A DNA stretch of 64,000 nucleotides from Sulfuricella denitrificans (GTDB lineage: Bacteria; Pseudomonadota; Gammaproteobacteria; Burkholderiales; Sulfuricellaceae). The DNA lies in assembly GCA_002632355.1 (NCBI GenBank), contig NSJJ01000002.1:186001-250000 (forward strand), given 5' to 3'. Both the position numbers and the translations under genes were made by a program. Below, one piece after another: positions 9,864 through 18,733 of this stretch. Numbering within the stretch: position 1 is the stretch's first letter; each line of letters opens with the position of its first letter. Below the pieces are notes generated by a model. The model ran no database searches, had not been told where the DNA came from, and was given only the letters and a program-made list of their open reading frames with translations.

Positions 9864-10736
9864 TTATGGTGTGCCGCAAGGTTCAAGCCCCCATGATCCG
9901 AGGCTTACACGCTCTAGTTGCGCCAAATCACGAAAAATCTCTACTTCCTGAAACCCGTTCTGCCGCAATATCTCGCGGCAGCTTTCGCCCTGATTCCAGC
10001 CATGCTCGAACAGCAGCCAGCCCCCCGGCTCGAGATGCGCTGGAGCCAAGGCCGCAATATGACGGATATCGTCCAGGCCGTCCGCCCCGGAAGCCAGCGC
10101 TGACAGGGGTTCGAATCGCACATCGCCCTGCTGCAGATGCGGGTCGGCGGCCTCCACATAAGGCGGGTTGGAAACGATGAGATCGAACATTCCGGCTTCA
10201 AGCGAACTGAACCAGTTGCTTTGCAGCAGGCGCAAATTAGGCACCTCCAGCCTTTCAGCATTCTCACGCGCAACAGCCAAAGCATCCAGTGACTGATCCA
10301 CTGCTGTGACTTCTGCCTGTGGCCGGTTCTTGGCGATACTGATGGCGATAGCGCCACTACCGGTGCCGAGGTCCAGCACACTGCAGGACTGATATTCGGG
10401 AATACGTGCAAGCGCCAGTTCCACCAGCAATTCGGTTTCTGGGCGCGGGATCAGCACAGCTGGCGTGGTCTTGAATTCCAGCCCGAAAAATTCACGTTTG
10501 CCGACGATGTAGGCGATGGGTTCGCCTGCGAGACGGCGCACCAGAAAATCAGAATATTTTGTTTTGGCAACCTCATCCAGCACATCACGATCATGGCTGA
10601 TGAGCCAGGAGCGCGCCACGCCAAGCGCATGGCAGAGCAGGATTTGCGCTTCAAGCCGCGCTTCACGAGGATCGAGAACCTGGACTTGCCCGAGCTTCTG
10701 GCCACCTTGCACCAGAACCTCAGCCAGAGTTGCCAA
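9864..10736 (-). CDS. prmC: Release factor glutamine methyltransferase
   Basis: PrmC (HemK) methylates the glutamine of the GGQ motif in RF1 and RF2 using SAM. The 290-residue protein has an N-terminal helical release-factor-binding domain, the SAM motif VLDLGTGSGAIAI and the catalytic SNPPYVEA at about residue 190. It follows prfA, encoding its substrate RF1, with no gap, in the common hemA-prfA-prmC order. Length is normal for the family. Confidence 0.96.
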   Translation of the reverse strand: MATLAEVLVQGGQKLGQVQVLDPREARLEAQILLCHALGVARSWLISHDRDVLDEVAKTKYSDFLVRRLAGEPIAYIVGKREFFGLEFKTTPAVLIPRPETELLVELALARIPEYQSCSVLDLGTGSGAIAISIAKNRPQAEVTAVDQSLDALAVARENAERLEVPNLRLLQSNWFSSLEAGMFDLIVSNPPYVEAADPHLQQGDVRFEPLSALASGADGLDDIRHIAALAPAHLEPGGWLLFEHGWNQGESCREILRQNGFQEVEIFRDLAQLERVSLGSWGLEPCGTP

Positions 10737-11819
10737 TTAGCCTTCTCCGGCCAGGCTGGCCAGCAACTCCGCCTGATGCTCGGCCATCAGCGCGCCGGTG
10801 AGTTCGTCCATGTCGCCGTCCATGATCTGGTCGATCTTGTACAGGGTCAGGTTGATGCGGTGGTCGGTGATGCGGCCTTGCGGGAAGTTGTAGGTGCGGA
10901 TGCGCTCGGAACGGTCGCCGCTGCCGATCAGGGACTTGCGTGTGGCGGCTTCCTTGGTGTTGCGCTCCCTGAGTTGCCCGTCCATGATGCGCGCCGCCAG
11001 CACGCTCATGGCCTGGGCCTTGTTCTTGTGCTGCGAGCGGTCGTCCTGGCACTCCACCACGATGCCGGTGGGCAGGTGGGTGATGCGGATCGCCGAGTCG
11101 GTCTTGTTGATGTGCTGACCTCCGGCGCCGGAAGCGCGGAAGGTGTCGATACGCAAATCAGCCGGGTTGAGGTTGACCTCGGCCAATTCGTCCGCCTCGG
11201 GCATGATGGCGACGGTGCAAGCTGACGTGTGGATGCGTCCCTGGGTTTCAGTCGCCGGAACACGCTGCACGCGATGCCCGCCAGACTCGAACTTGAGCTT
11301 GGAATAGGCGCCCTGGCCGATGATCTTGGCGATGATTTCCTTGTAGCCGCCCATCTCGCCCGCGCTTTCCGAGACGATTTCCACCTGCCAGCGCTGGCGC
11401 TCGGCGTAGCGTGTGTACATGCGGAACAGGTCGCCGGAAAACAGCGCCGATTCATCGCCGCCGGTGCCGGCACGGATTTCCAGGAATACATTGCGCTCGT
11501 CGTTAGGATCCTTGGGCAGCAGCAGTTTCTGCAAATCAAGTTCGATCTGCTCCAGCCGTGCCTTGCCTTCCTCGATTTCTGCCGCAGCGAACTCCTTCAT
11601 TTCCGGGTCGGCAAGCATTTCCTGGGCATCGCGCATGTCCTGCTCGCACTGCTGCCAGGCATGGTACTGCTCCACCACCGGCGTGATGTCCGCATGCTCG
11701 CGCGTCAGCTTGCGGTAGTTGTCCATGTTGCTGGTGATATCGGCGCTGGAAAGAAGCAAATTGAGCTCTTCCAGCCGCTCGCTCAGGGAGGCGAGCTTGG
11801 CCAGGATAGATGGTTTCAT
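10737..11819 (-). CDS. prfA: Peptide chain release factor 1
   Basis: RF1 recognises UAA and UAG in the ribosomal A site and triggers peptide release. The 360-residue protein has the PCRF domain, the tripeptide codon reader in [18 protein letters not shown], and the GGQ motif in [14 protein letters not shown] at about residue 236. The C-terminal [20 protein letters not shown] is typical. It lies 2 bp after hemA and abuts prmC. Confidence 0.97.
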   Translation of the reverse strand: MKPSILAKLASLSERLEELNLLLSSADITSNMDNYRKLTREHADITPVVEQYHAWQQCEQDMRDAQEMLADPEMKEFAAAEIEEGKARLEQIELDLQKLLLPKDPNDERNVFLEIRAGTGGDESALFSGDLFRMYTRYAERQRWQVEIVSESAGEMGGYKEIIAKIIGQGAYSKLKFESGGHRVQRVPATETQGRIHTSACTVAIMPEADELAEVNLNPADLRIDTFRASGAGGQHINKTDSAIRITHLPTGIVVECQDDRSQHKNKAQAMSVLAARIMDGQLRERNTKEAATRKSLIGSGDRSERIRTYNFPQGRITDHRINLTLYKIDQIMDGDMDELTGALMAEHQAELLASLAGEG

Positions 11820-11821
11820 CG

Positions 11822-13072
11822 CTAATTCTGGTGAATGTGGTAAAGGCGCCGCAACGCTGTTTCGAGCAGGGTGCGATCGTCTCCGCTGGCGTGGTTCAGC
11901 GCATGGCTGGGGTCATGGAGAAACTTGTTGGTCAGCGCGCGCGCCATCAGCTCCATCACTTCGCGCGGGTCTTCGCCCCGAGCCAGCATGCGCTGGGCAT
12001 GCTCCAGTTCCTGACGACGGACACGGTCGGCATGATCACGCAAGGCGCGGATAGTCGGCACCACTTCGCGGTTTTCCATCCATTCCACGAAACTGCGCAC
12101 ACGCGATTCGACGATCGCCTCGGCTTCTGCGGCAGCGACCTGGCGGCTGTCCATGCCTTCCTGCACGACTTGGGAAAGATCGTCCACGCTGTAGAGGAAA
12201 ACGTCGTCCATCTCGCCCACTTCTTCCTCGATGTCACGCGGCACGGCAAGGTCGACCATGAACATGGGGCGGTGCTTGCGCGCCTTGATGGCGCGCTCCA
12301 CCATGCCCTTGCCCAGGATCGGCAGCGGGCTGGCGGTGGAGGTGACGATGATGTCGTAAGCGGCGAGGTGATCGGGCAGATCGTTGAGCGTGATGGCGCC
12401 GCCGCCGAAGCGCTGCGCCAGCGTACTGGCGCGTTCCAGCGTACGGTTGGCGACCAGGATATGCTTGGGATGCTGGGCGGCAAAGTGGTTGGCACAGAGC
12501 TCGATCATTTCCCCCGCGCCGATAAACAGCACATTTTGCTCATGTATGCTGGGGAAGATGCGCTGCGCCAGTCGTACCGCGGCAGCCGCCATGGACACCG
12601 AATTGGCCCCGATCGCTGTCGTTCCGCGCACTTCCTTGGCAACCGAGAAAGTGCGCTGGAACAGCTTGTGCAGCAGGGTGCCCATGGTCCCAGCCTGCTC
12701 GGCGGTGCGGACTGCCTGCTTGAGCTGGCCGAGAATCTGGGTTTCGCCCAGCACCATGGAATCCAGCCCGCTGGCGACGCGGAAAGCGTGTTTCACCGCG
12801 TCCTGTTTGGGCAGGGTGTAAAGATAAGGCTCGATGGCGTGGGTCTTGAGCTGGTGAAAGTCGGCCATCCAGTCAATCGCCTGCTGCGGCTCCTCAGTGT
12901 TGCAATACACTTCGGTGCGGTTGCAGGTAGAGAGGATCGCCGCTTCCTTCACCGGACGGTGATCGACCAGATTCAGCAGCGCCTGTTGCAGGTTTTCGGC
13001 ATGAAACGCCACCTGCTCGCGGATGGCGAGCGGCGCGGTATGATGATTGATGCCGAAAGCGAAAAGCTGCAT
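11822..13072 (-). CDS. hemA: Glutamyl-tRNA reductase
   Basis: HemA reduces glutamyl-tRNA(Glu) to glutamate-1-semialdehyde with NADPH, the first committed step of C5 haem synthesis. The 416-residue protein has the catalytic C50 in [12 protein letters not shown], the [16 protein letters not shown] region, the NADPH-binding [13 protein letters not shown] and a C-terminal dimerisation helix. It precedes prfA and prmC, as in most proteobacteria. Confidence 0.97.
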   Translation of the reverse strand: MQLFAFGINHHTAPLAIREQVAFHAENLQQALLNLVDHRPVKEAAILSTCNRTEVYCNTEEPQQAIDWMADFHQLKTHAIEPYLYTLPKQDAVKHAFRVASGLDSMVLGETQILGQLKQAVRTAEQAGTMGTLLHKLFQRTFSVAKEVRGTTAIGANSVSMAAAAVRLAQRIFPSIHEQNVLFIGAGEMIELCANHFAAQHPKHILVANRTLERASTLAQRFGGGAITLNDLPDHLAAYDIIVTSTASPLPILGKGMVERAIKARKHRPMFMVDLAVPRDIEEEVGEMDDVFLYSVDDLSQVVQEGMDSRQVAAAEAEAIVESRVRSFVEWMENREVVPTIRALRDHADRVRRQELEHAQRMLARGEDPREVMELMARALTNKFLHDPSHALNHASGDDRTLLETALRRLYHIHQN

Positions 13073-13103
13073 TTAGGGAATTTTGGCCTGTTAAACGGCT
13101 GAA

Positions 13104-13109
13104 AGTATA
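13104..13109 (-). promoter_or_regulatory. Candidate -10 element of hemA
   Basis: TATACT on the minus strand, about 32 nt upstream of the hemA ATG, in the only non-coding gap (64 bp) before the hemA-prfA-prmC operon. No convincing -35 is present at 17 bp. Confidence 0.4.
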
Positions 13110-13136
13110 CCGGAAATCAGGGTTGAAAATATCTAT

Positions 13137-14480
13137 TCAGGACACGAAACGCGCCACCAGCCCCTGGGAGAAATCTCCCGGCGGCAAGGGGATGCGCACC
13201 GTCCAGCCGCTGCCGGGGGCTGCTTCGATAGCCTCGCCCTCCAGGTTTTCCATGCGTTCCAGCTGCACGATCTGATTGCCTGAGGGCAACAGCAGCTCCA
13301 GCCGGTCACCCACCACGAAGCGGTTCTTGACATTGATCTCGGCCATCTGGCTTGTTGCATCGAAGCTTACAATATCGCCCACGTACTGGCTCTTGGCGCT
13401 TTCCGAATAGCCGCGCATGTAGTTCTGATGCTCGGCAGTGTGATGGCGCTGGTAAAAGCCATCGGTATAGCCGCGATTGGCCAGCGTTTCCAGCGAGGAA
13501 AGATGGTTCAGGTCGAAAGCCCGCCCTGCCATGGCATCGTCGATCGCCTGGCGGTAGACCTGCGCGGTGCGTGCCACGTAGTAAATGGACTTGGTGCGCC
13601 CCTCGATCTTGAGCGAATCGATGCCCATCCTGGTCAAACGCTCGATATGCTCCACCGCGCGCAAGTCCTTGGAATTCATGATGTAGGTGCCGTGTTCGTC
13701 TTCCATCACCGGCATCAGTTCGCCCGGACGGTTCTGCTCTTCCAGCAGATACACCTTGTCCGCCAGCGGATGACGCGGCAGGCTGCCGCAATCGGACAAG
13801 GCACTTTCCTGCATCTGTGCCGAAAAATCGGCGCGGATCACCCCGGCCGCATCCTCCTCGCCCTCGTGCACCTTATAGTCCCAGCGGCAGGAATTGGTGC
13901 AGGTGCCCTGATTGGGGTCGCGGTGGTTGAAATAGCCGGACAGCAGGCAGCGGCCCGAATAGGCAATGCACAGCGCGCCGTGAACGAACACTTCGAGTTC
14001 CATATCCGGGCACAACTGGCGGATTTCCTCGATCTCGTCGAGCGAAAGCTCGCGCGACAGGATCACCCGTGTCAGCCCCATGCTTTTCCAGAATTTCACC
14101 GCCGCGTAGTTCACCGTATTGGCCTGCACCGAGAGATGCACCGGCACTTCCGGCCACTTCTCGCGCACCATCATGATCAGGCCGGGGTCGGCCATGATCA
14201 GGGCATCCGGATTCATGGCAATGACCGGCTCCATATCCGCCAGATAGGTCTTGACCTTGGCGTTGTGCGGCATGAGATTGCTGGCGACGAAGAATTTCTT
14301 GCCCAGTGCGTGGGCTTCACTAATGCCGGTTTCGAGCTGATCCAGCTTGAATTCATTGTTGCGCGCGCGCAAGGAATAGCGCGGCTGGCCTGCGTAAACA
14401 GCATCGGCGCCGAAAGCATAGGCGGTGCGCATTTTTTCCAGCGAGCCGGCGGGAAGTAGAAGTTCGGGAGAGCGCAGCAT
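13137..14480 (-). CDS. trhP: U32 family tRNA hydroxylation protein (TrhP/YegQ)
   Basis: A 447-residue peptidase-U32-family protein, close to E. coli YegQ in length. In E. coli it works with prephenate in ho5U34 formation on tRNA. Visible family signatures are ELLLPAGSLEKMRTAYAFGA at the N-terminus, HGALCIAYSGRCLLSGYFNH and the cysteines of GTCTNSCRW, which in U32 proteins are thought to hold an Fe-S cluster. A C-terminal beta-barrel follows. The paralogue RlhA is much longer, so TrhP fits better. Confidence 0.88.
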   Translation of the reverse strand: MLRSPELLLPAGSLEKMRTAYAFGADAVYAGQPRYSLRARNNEFKLDQLETGISEAHALGKKFFVASNLMPHNAKVKTYLADMEPVIAMNPDALIMADPGLIMMVREKWPEVPVHLSVQANTVNYAAVKFWKSMGLTRVILSRELSLDEIEEIRQLCPDMELEVFVHGALCIAYSGRCLLSGYFNHRDPNQGTCTNSCRWDYKVHEGEEDAAGVIRADFSAQMQESALSDCGSLPRHPLADKVYLLEEQNRPGELMPVMEDEHGTYIMNSKDLRAVEHIERLTRMGIDSLKIEGRTKSIYYVARTAQVYRQAIDDAMAGRAFDLNHLSSLETLANRGYTDGFYQRHHTAEHQNYMRGYSESAKSQYVGDIVSFDATSQMAEINVKNRFVVGDRLELLLPSGNQIVQLERMENLEGEAIEAAPGSGWTVRIPLPPGDFSQGLVARFVS

Positions 14481-14511
14481 GATTCTCAGGATTCAAAATG
14501 AATGGCTTGCC

Positions 14512-14539
14512 ATTATAACGGTTCTACGCAAAAACCGTT
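14512..14539 (-). promoter_or_regulatory. trhP promoter region with a 7-bp dyad
   Basis: A perfect TATAAT (minus strand, 14517-14512) lies 32-37 nt upstream of the trhP ATG. Directly upstream of it, AACGGTT-N9-AACCGTT (14517-14539) forms a perfect 7-bp inverted repeat over the expected spacer and -35 area. No good -35 hexamer is seen. The rest of the 215-bp gap up to 14695 holds only the SBP leader with a GAGGAGAAAG ribosome-binding site. Confidence 0.4.
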
Positions 14540-14695
14540 TTGCCGGTAGTTAAGGGCGAAAAAATCTGCCACGACTGCTTTCCAGAATGTTGCGCAAGTA
14601 TGACCACAGAATTTGGCATATGTGGTTAAATTGGGGTGTTACAAGCGCATTTTTTTAGTCTCCATGTGCGCTGGACGCAGTGAGGAGAAAGGGCC

Positions 14696-15919
14696 ATGCG
14701 AAACACCCCAGAATCACAACGCTGGCATACCCGCTTACTACACTGGGTGGGCTTCATTGCACTGTGCATTGCCTCCGGACTGACGAACGCCGGGGTAAAA
14801 CCGCCGGTATTGATCGGCATTGACGCTGAATTCGGCGTGCCAGGCAGCACCTCCGCTCAAGCAGTCAGACTGGGCATATCCATCGCCATCGACGAGATCA
14901 ACCACCAGGGCGGTGTGCTGGATGGCCGCAAGCTCGTGCTGATCGAACGCGACAACCGTTCAGTGCCTGCCCGTTCCCTGCAGAATTTGCGCGATTTCGC
15001 TGCCATGCCAGACCTGGTCGCAGTTTTCTGCGGCAAGTATAGCCCGGTAGTGGTCGAATCCCTGCCGGCCATCCACGAACTCAAGATCATCCTGCTCGAT
15101 CCCTGGGCTGCAGCCGATTCCATCACCGAGCACAACTACCAGCCAAGCTATACTTTCCGCTTGTCCCTTCGCGACAGCTGGGCCATGGACACGATGCTGG
15201 CCCAAGCCCGCTCCAGTGGCTTCAAGCAGGTCGGCCTGCTTCTGCCAAACACCGAATGGGGACGCAGCAACCTGCGTGCAGCAGAAAACAATTCGGCTCA
15301 TAAAAACGGTATAAACCTGGCGGGAAAATACTGGTACAACTGGGGAGATAACTCACTGCTAGCGCCCTATCAGAAACTGCGCAAGGCAGGCGCACAGGTA
15401 TTGGTGCTGGTGGCCAACGAACGCGAGGGTGCGATCCTGATCCGGGAAATGGTGGCGCTACCACAAGAAGAACGTATGCCGATCCTTTCCCACTGGGGCC
15501 TGACTGGTGGCAAGTTTTATGACGACAGCAAAAATGCGCTGAGGCAACTCGATTTCTCAGTCGTGCAGACCTACTCATTCCTGGCTGGCGGCGCTAAAGC
15601 GCAGTTCGTGCTGGATGCGGCAAAGAAACTTGACGGCGTTCAGAATGCACGCCAATTGCAATCTCCGGTAGGCGTGGCGCACGCCTACGACCTGATGCAC
15701 ATCCTGGCGCGTGCCATCGACCTGGCTCAAAGCACTGATCGGGCAAGTGTGCGCAATGCCCTGGAACGGATACGCAATTACGATGGATTGATCAAGCATT
15801 ATTCCCAGCCGTTCACTCCCACGCGGCACGATGCGCTGGGACCTGAACAGGCATTCATGGCACGTTACGCCGCCGACGGTGCAATCGAGCCTTTGGCGCC
15901 GGCAAGGAAGGAACGCTAA
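14696..15919 (+). CDS. Periplasmic solute-binding protein, branched-chain amino acid type
   Basis: A 407-residue type-I periplasmic binding protein of the LivJ/AmiC/UrtA kind. An N-terminal hydrophobic segment (LHWVGFIALCIASGLTNA) serves as signal peptide. It is followed by PVLIGIDAEFGVPGSTSAQAV and AIDEINHQGGVLDGRKLVLI, the family's ligand-site and first-helix signatures. No transporter permease or ATPase is nearby. It lies 9 bp upstream of a transmembrane PAS/GGDEF protein, which suggests it senses a solute for c-di-GMP signalling. Ligand unknown. Confidence 0.82.
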   Translation: MRNTPESQRWHTRLLHWVGFIALCIASGLTNAGVKPPVLIGIDAEFGVPGSTSAQAVRLGISIAIDEINHQGGVLDGRKLVLIERDNRSVPARSLQNLRDFAAMPDLVAVFCGKYSPVVVESLPAIHELKIILLDPWAAADSITEHNYQPSYTFRLSLRDSWAMDTMLAQARSSGFKQVGLLLPNTEWGRSNLRAAENNSAHKNGINLAGKYWYNWGDNSLLAPYQKLRKAGAQVLVLVANEREGAILIREMVALPQEERMPILSHWGLTGGKFYDDSKNALRQLDFSVVQTYSFLAGGAKAQFVLDAAKKLDGVQNARQLQSPVGVAHAYDLMHILARAIDLAQSTDRASVRNALERIRNYDGLIKHYSQPFTPTRHDALGPEQAFMARYAADGAIEPLAPARKER

Positions 15920-15928
15920 GAGCGCAGC

Positions 15929-18715
15929 ATGGCACCCTGGCAACGATTATGGGAACAACTTGGCGCATGGCTGGGGCAGAGCCTTGTCCGGCGCACAACC
16001 TTCGATGTAGCTGCGGGCCTGCTGGCCATTATCGCCATCGCCATGGGCATTTCTTCCCTCAGCGCCTATTACTTTGCCCAGGAACACCAGAAACGGGAAC
16101 TCGCACAAAATGCAGACACCGTGGGACAGGCTTTCGCCAACACCCTGAACGGCTGGCAGGATGCCATTACCGGCCTAGCGCGTAACACCGTTCTCGCCAA
16201 TGCCCTTCTCGACTCTGGCGGAAGGGAGCAATACCTGGTGCCCTTCATGCGCGAATTCGACATGCATATAGAGGAGCAACTGGGTCTCACCTTGTGCGAT
16301 TTTCTGGCCCGCCCCCTGGTTTCAACAGGCCTGGACGATCCGAACTGCTATGGCGCCAATCCGGCTTATAAAACCACCCTTGAAAAGGGGCAACCAGGCG
16401 CCTTTGCAGTTAACGAGAATGGCCATGTGCTGCTTGTCCTGCTGGTTCCTGTTCATTTTCCCGCCACCAACTCGGTAGAAGGCGCGCTGGTTGGAAGGCT
16501 CGATCTGGGCACCTGGATCGAGAACCAGCGCCACATTCCCCGGGGTTATCAGGCACGGCTGCATGCCGGCCAGGAAGGCGACATTCTCCTTGGCAGGGAC
16601 ACAATCCAGGCCGGAACGGCAGAACAACGCGCGCCGCGTTTCAATCCGCCGCTCGACGCTCTGGACCTTCGCCTTGAAATCTCACGTAGCGAGGTGGCAT
16701 ACCCGCAGGAAATGGCCCCGCTGCTTCTTTCTCTCGGCACCGTGGCGCTTGCCCTGCTGGTACTTGGCATCTGGTACGCACGCTACATTGCCGCCAGGAT
16801 CAGTCATCCCCTGCTCGAACTTTCCCGCATTGCGCAGCGCATCAGTAAGGGTGAAGACGATTTGCGCGCGGAAACCGTACGTCAGGACGAAGTCGGCCAG
16901 TTGGCGCGCAGCTTCAACCACATGATGGAGCGCCTCGAAGATGCACAACACAATCTTGAAGCGCAAGTGCTTGAGCGCACCTCCGCCCTAACGGAAGGCA
17001 AAAGACGCGAAAAGCTTCGCGCCCGGGAACTTGCCGCCATTTTTAACGCCGTGCCCGCTCTGGTGATGCATACCACTACCTCTGATAGCAGTCATATCCA
17101 CGTCAACAGGGCGCTAAGCGATCTGTTGCAGCAATGCGGCATCGACGCTGGCGAATCGCTCTCCTCGAGTAATCTGGCCGCACTCAATCTGCGGCACTTC
17201 GGTATGCCAGTACCCATGGCCGACTGGCCACTGGCCAAGGCAGCGCGAGAAGGCGTCGAAGTCGCAAATTTCGCTTCGGAAGTGATTTTCCCGGATGGGT
17301 CACTACGCCACCTGCTGGGCAATGCCATTCCGGTATTTCAGGACACGCTGCCCGCCGGCGCCATCGCCGCATTCATCGACGTCACCCCCTTGCGTCAGGC
17401 ACAGGAGGAGATTGCCGAAGAGGAAGAGCGCTACCGCCGTCTCTTTGAATTGATGCCTGAAGGCGTCATGGTGCACGATGGCGACATCATCAGCATGACC
17501 AACAGTACCATGGCACATCTAGCGGGCTACGACCGGCCCGAGCAGCTGGTGGGACAGCATATCCTGTCCTTCGTCCATATCGACGAGCGCGGTGCGATCC
17601 GTGCGCTGCACACCCAGCTCATCGATGGACTGGGGCAGGCAAATCCCCTGCATTTCAGGCTGATCAGGCACGACGGGACTTTCCTGCATGCTGAAATGTC
17701 CGTGGGTATGCTCAAACTGGCCGGCAAACGCGTTATGCAGGTTGTGATCCGCGACATCTCGTTGCGCCGCGCAGCTGAGGAACAAACCCGCCTTGCTGCG
17801 CGCGTATTCGAGTCGAGCCAGGACGGGATTTACATCGCCAATGCCCGAAATCACATCATTTCTGTCAACGCTGCCTTCACCCAGCGCACCGGCTACCTTC
17901 CGGAAGAAGTCATCGGCCACGAGCCCGACATCATCGCCTCGGGGCGCCAGGACGAAGCATTTTTCCGGGATATGCGGGAAGCGCTGGCCAACGAAGGACA
18001 CTGGGAAAACGAGGTGCTCAACCGCCACAAAAACGGCGAGCTGCTTTCACAGTGGACATCCATTTCCATCATTCGCGACGAAGAAGGACGCCTCAGCCAC
18101 TACATCGCGGTGCTGTCCGACGTTTCGGAGCACAAGGCCAGCGCGGCACGCATGGCCTATCTCGCGCAGCACGATTATCTGACGGGACTGCCCAACCGGA
18201 CACTGCTCAAGGATCGTCTCGGCCAGGCCCTGCTGTCCGCCGCCCGGTCGCATCTCAATGTCGCCGTGCTGTTCCTCGATCTGGACGGGTTCAAACAGGT
18301 GAACGACAACTACGGTCACGCTGTCGGCGACCAGGTGTTGAAAGAGGCAGCAGTACGCCTGCGCGGCGAACTACGCAACATGGACACCGTCTCCCGCCTG
18401 GGTGGGGACGAGTTCGTGGTGCTGCTGACCGACCTGGCTTCACTGAGCGGCATAGCCGGGCTGGCAAGTAAATTATGCAGCATCATCGCTCAGCCCTACC
18501 GGGTGGGCGCACTGGATATGGATGGCATTTCCGTCAGCATCGGCATTGCCTGTTACCCCCAGGACAGCCAGGATCCGGCCGAACTGATCGATCAGGCCGA
18601 CCGGGCGATGTATCGTGCAAAAGAGACGGGCAAGAACCGCAGCGTATTTTATGCTACCTCGCCACCTCCCATAAAATCAGCAGCAGCCTCGCTACCGCTA
18701 TCGAAACAATCGTAA
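15929..18715 (+). CDS. Membrane diguanylate cyclase with HAMP, three PAS and GGDEF domains
   Basis: A 928-residue protein. Domains: helix 1 (about 25-48), periplasmic sensor (49-262), helix 2 (263-285), HAMP (283-340), PAS domains at about 365-490, 502-615 and 622-735, then GGDEF (747-908). The active site is intact (GGDEF at 825-829), and the product-inhibition site RxxD is present (R816-D819, five residues before GGDEF). It should make c-di-GMP from two GTP. Its 9-bp spacing from the solute-binding protein gene and 18-bp spacing to the GGDEF/EAL gene point to one signalling operon. Confidence 0.9.
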   Translation: MAPWQRLWEQLGAWLGQSLVRRTTFDVAAGLLAIIAIAMGISSLSAYYFAQEHQKRELAQNADTVGQAFANTLNGWQDAITGLARNTVLANALLDSGGREQYLVPFMREFDMHIEEQLGLTLCDFLARPLVSTGLDDPNCYGANPAYKTTLEKGQPGAFAVNENGHVLLVLLVPVHFPATNSVEGALVGRLDLGTWIENQRHIPRGYQARLHAGQEGDILLGRDTIQAGTAEQRAPRFNPPLDALDLRLEISRSEVAYPQEMAPLLLSLGTVALALLVLGIWYARYIAARISHPLLELSRIAQRISKGEDDLRAETVRQDEVGQLARSFNHMMERLEDAQHNLEAQVLERTSALTEGKRREKLRARELAAIFNAVPALVMHTTTSDSSHIHVNRALSDLLQQCGIDAGESLSSSNLAALNLRHFGMPVPMADWPLAKAAREGVEVANFASEVIFPDGSLRHLLGNAIPVFQDTLPAGAIAAFIDVTPLRQAQEEIAEEEERYRRLFELMPEGVMVHDGDIISMTNSTMAHLAGYDRPEQLVGQHILSFVHIDERGAIRALHTQLIDGLGQANPLHFRLIRHDGTFLHAEMSVGMLKLAGKRVMQVVIRDISLRRAAEEQTRLAARVFESSQDGIYIANARNHIISVNAAFTQRTGYLPEEVIGHEPDIIASGRQDEAFFRDMREALANEGHWENEVLNRHKNGELLSQWTSISIIRDEEGRLSHYIAVLSDVSEHKASAARMAYLAQHDYLTGLPNRTLLKDRLGQALLSAARSHLNVAVLFLDLDGFKQVNDNYGHAVGDQVLKEAAVRLRGELRNMDTVSRLGGDEFVVLLTDLASLSGIAGLASKLCSIIAQPYRVGALDMDGISVSIGIACYPQDSQDPAELIDQADRAMYRAKETGKNRSVFYATSPPPIKSAAASLPLSKQS

Positions 18716-18733
18716 TAAAATATAGAAATTATC

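Noticed and set aside
11810-13102. A 430-codon open frame on the plus strand
   Set aside because: Antisense shadow of hemA.
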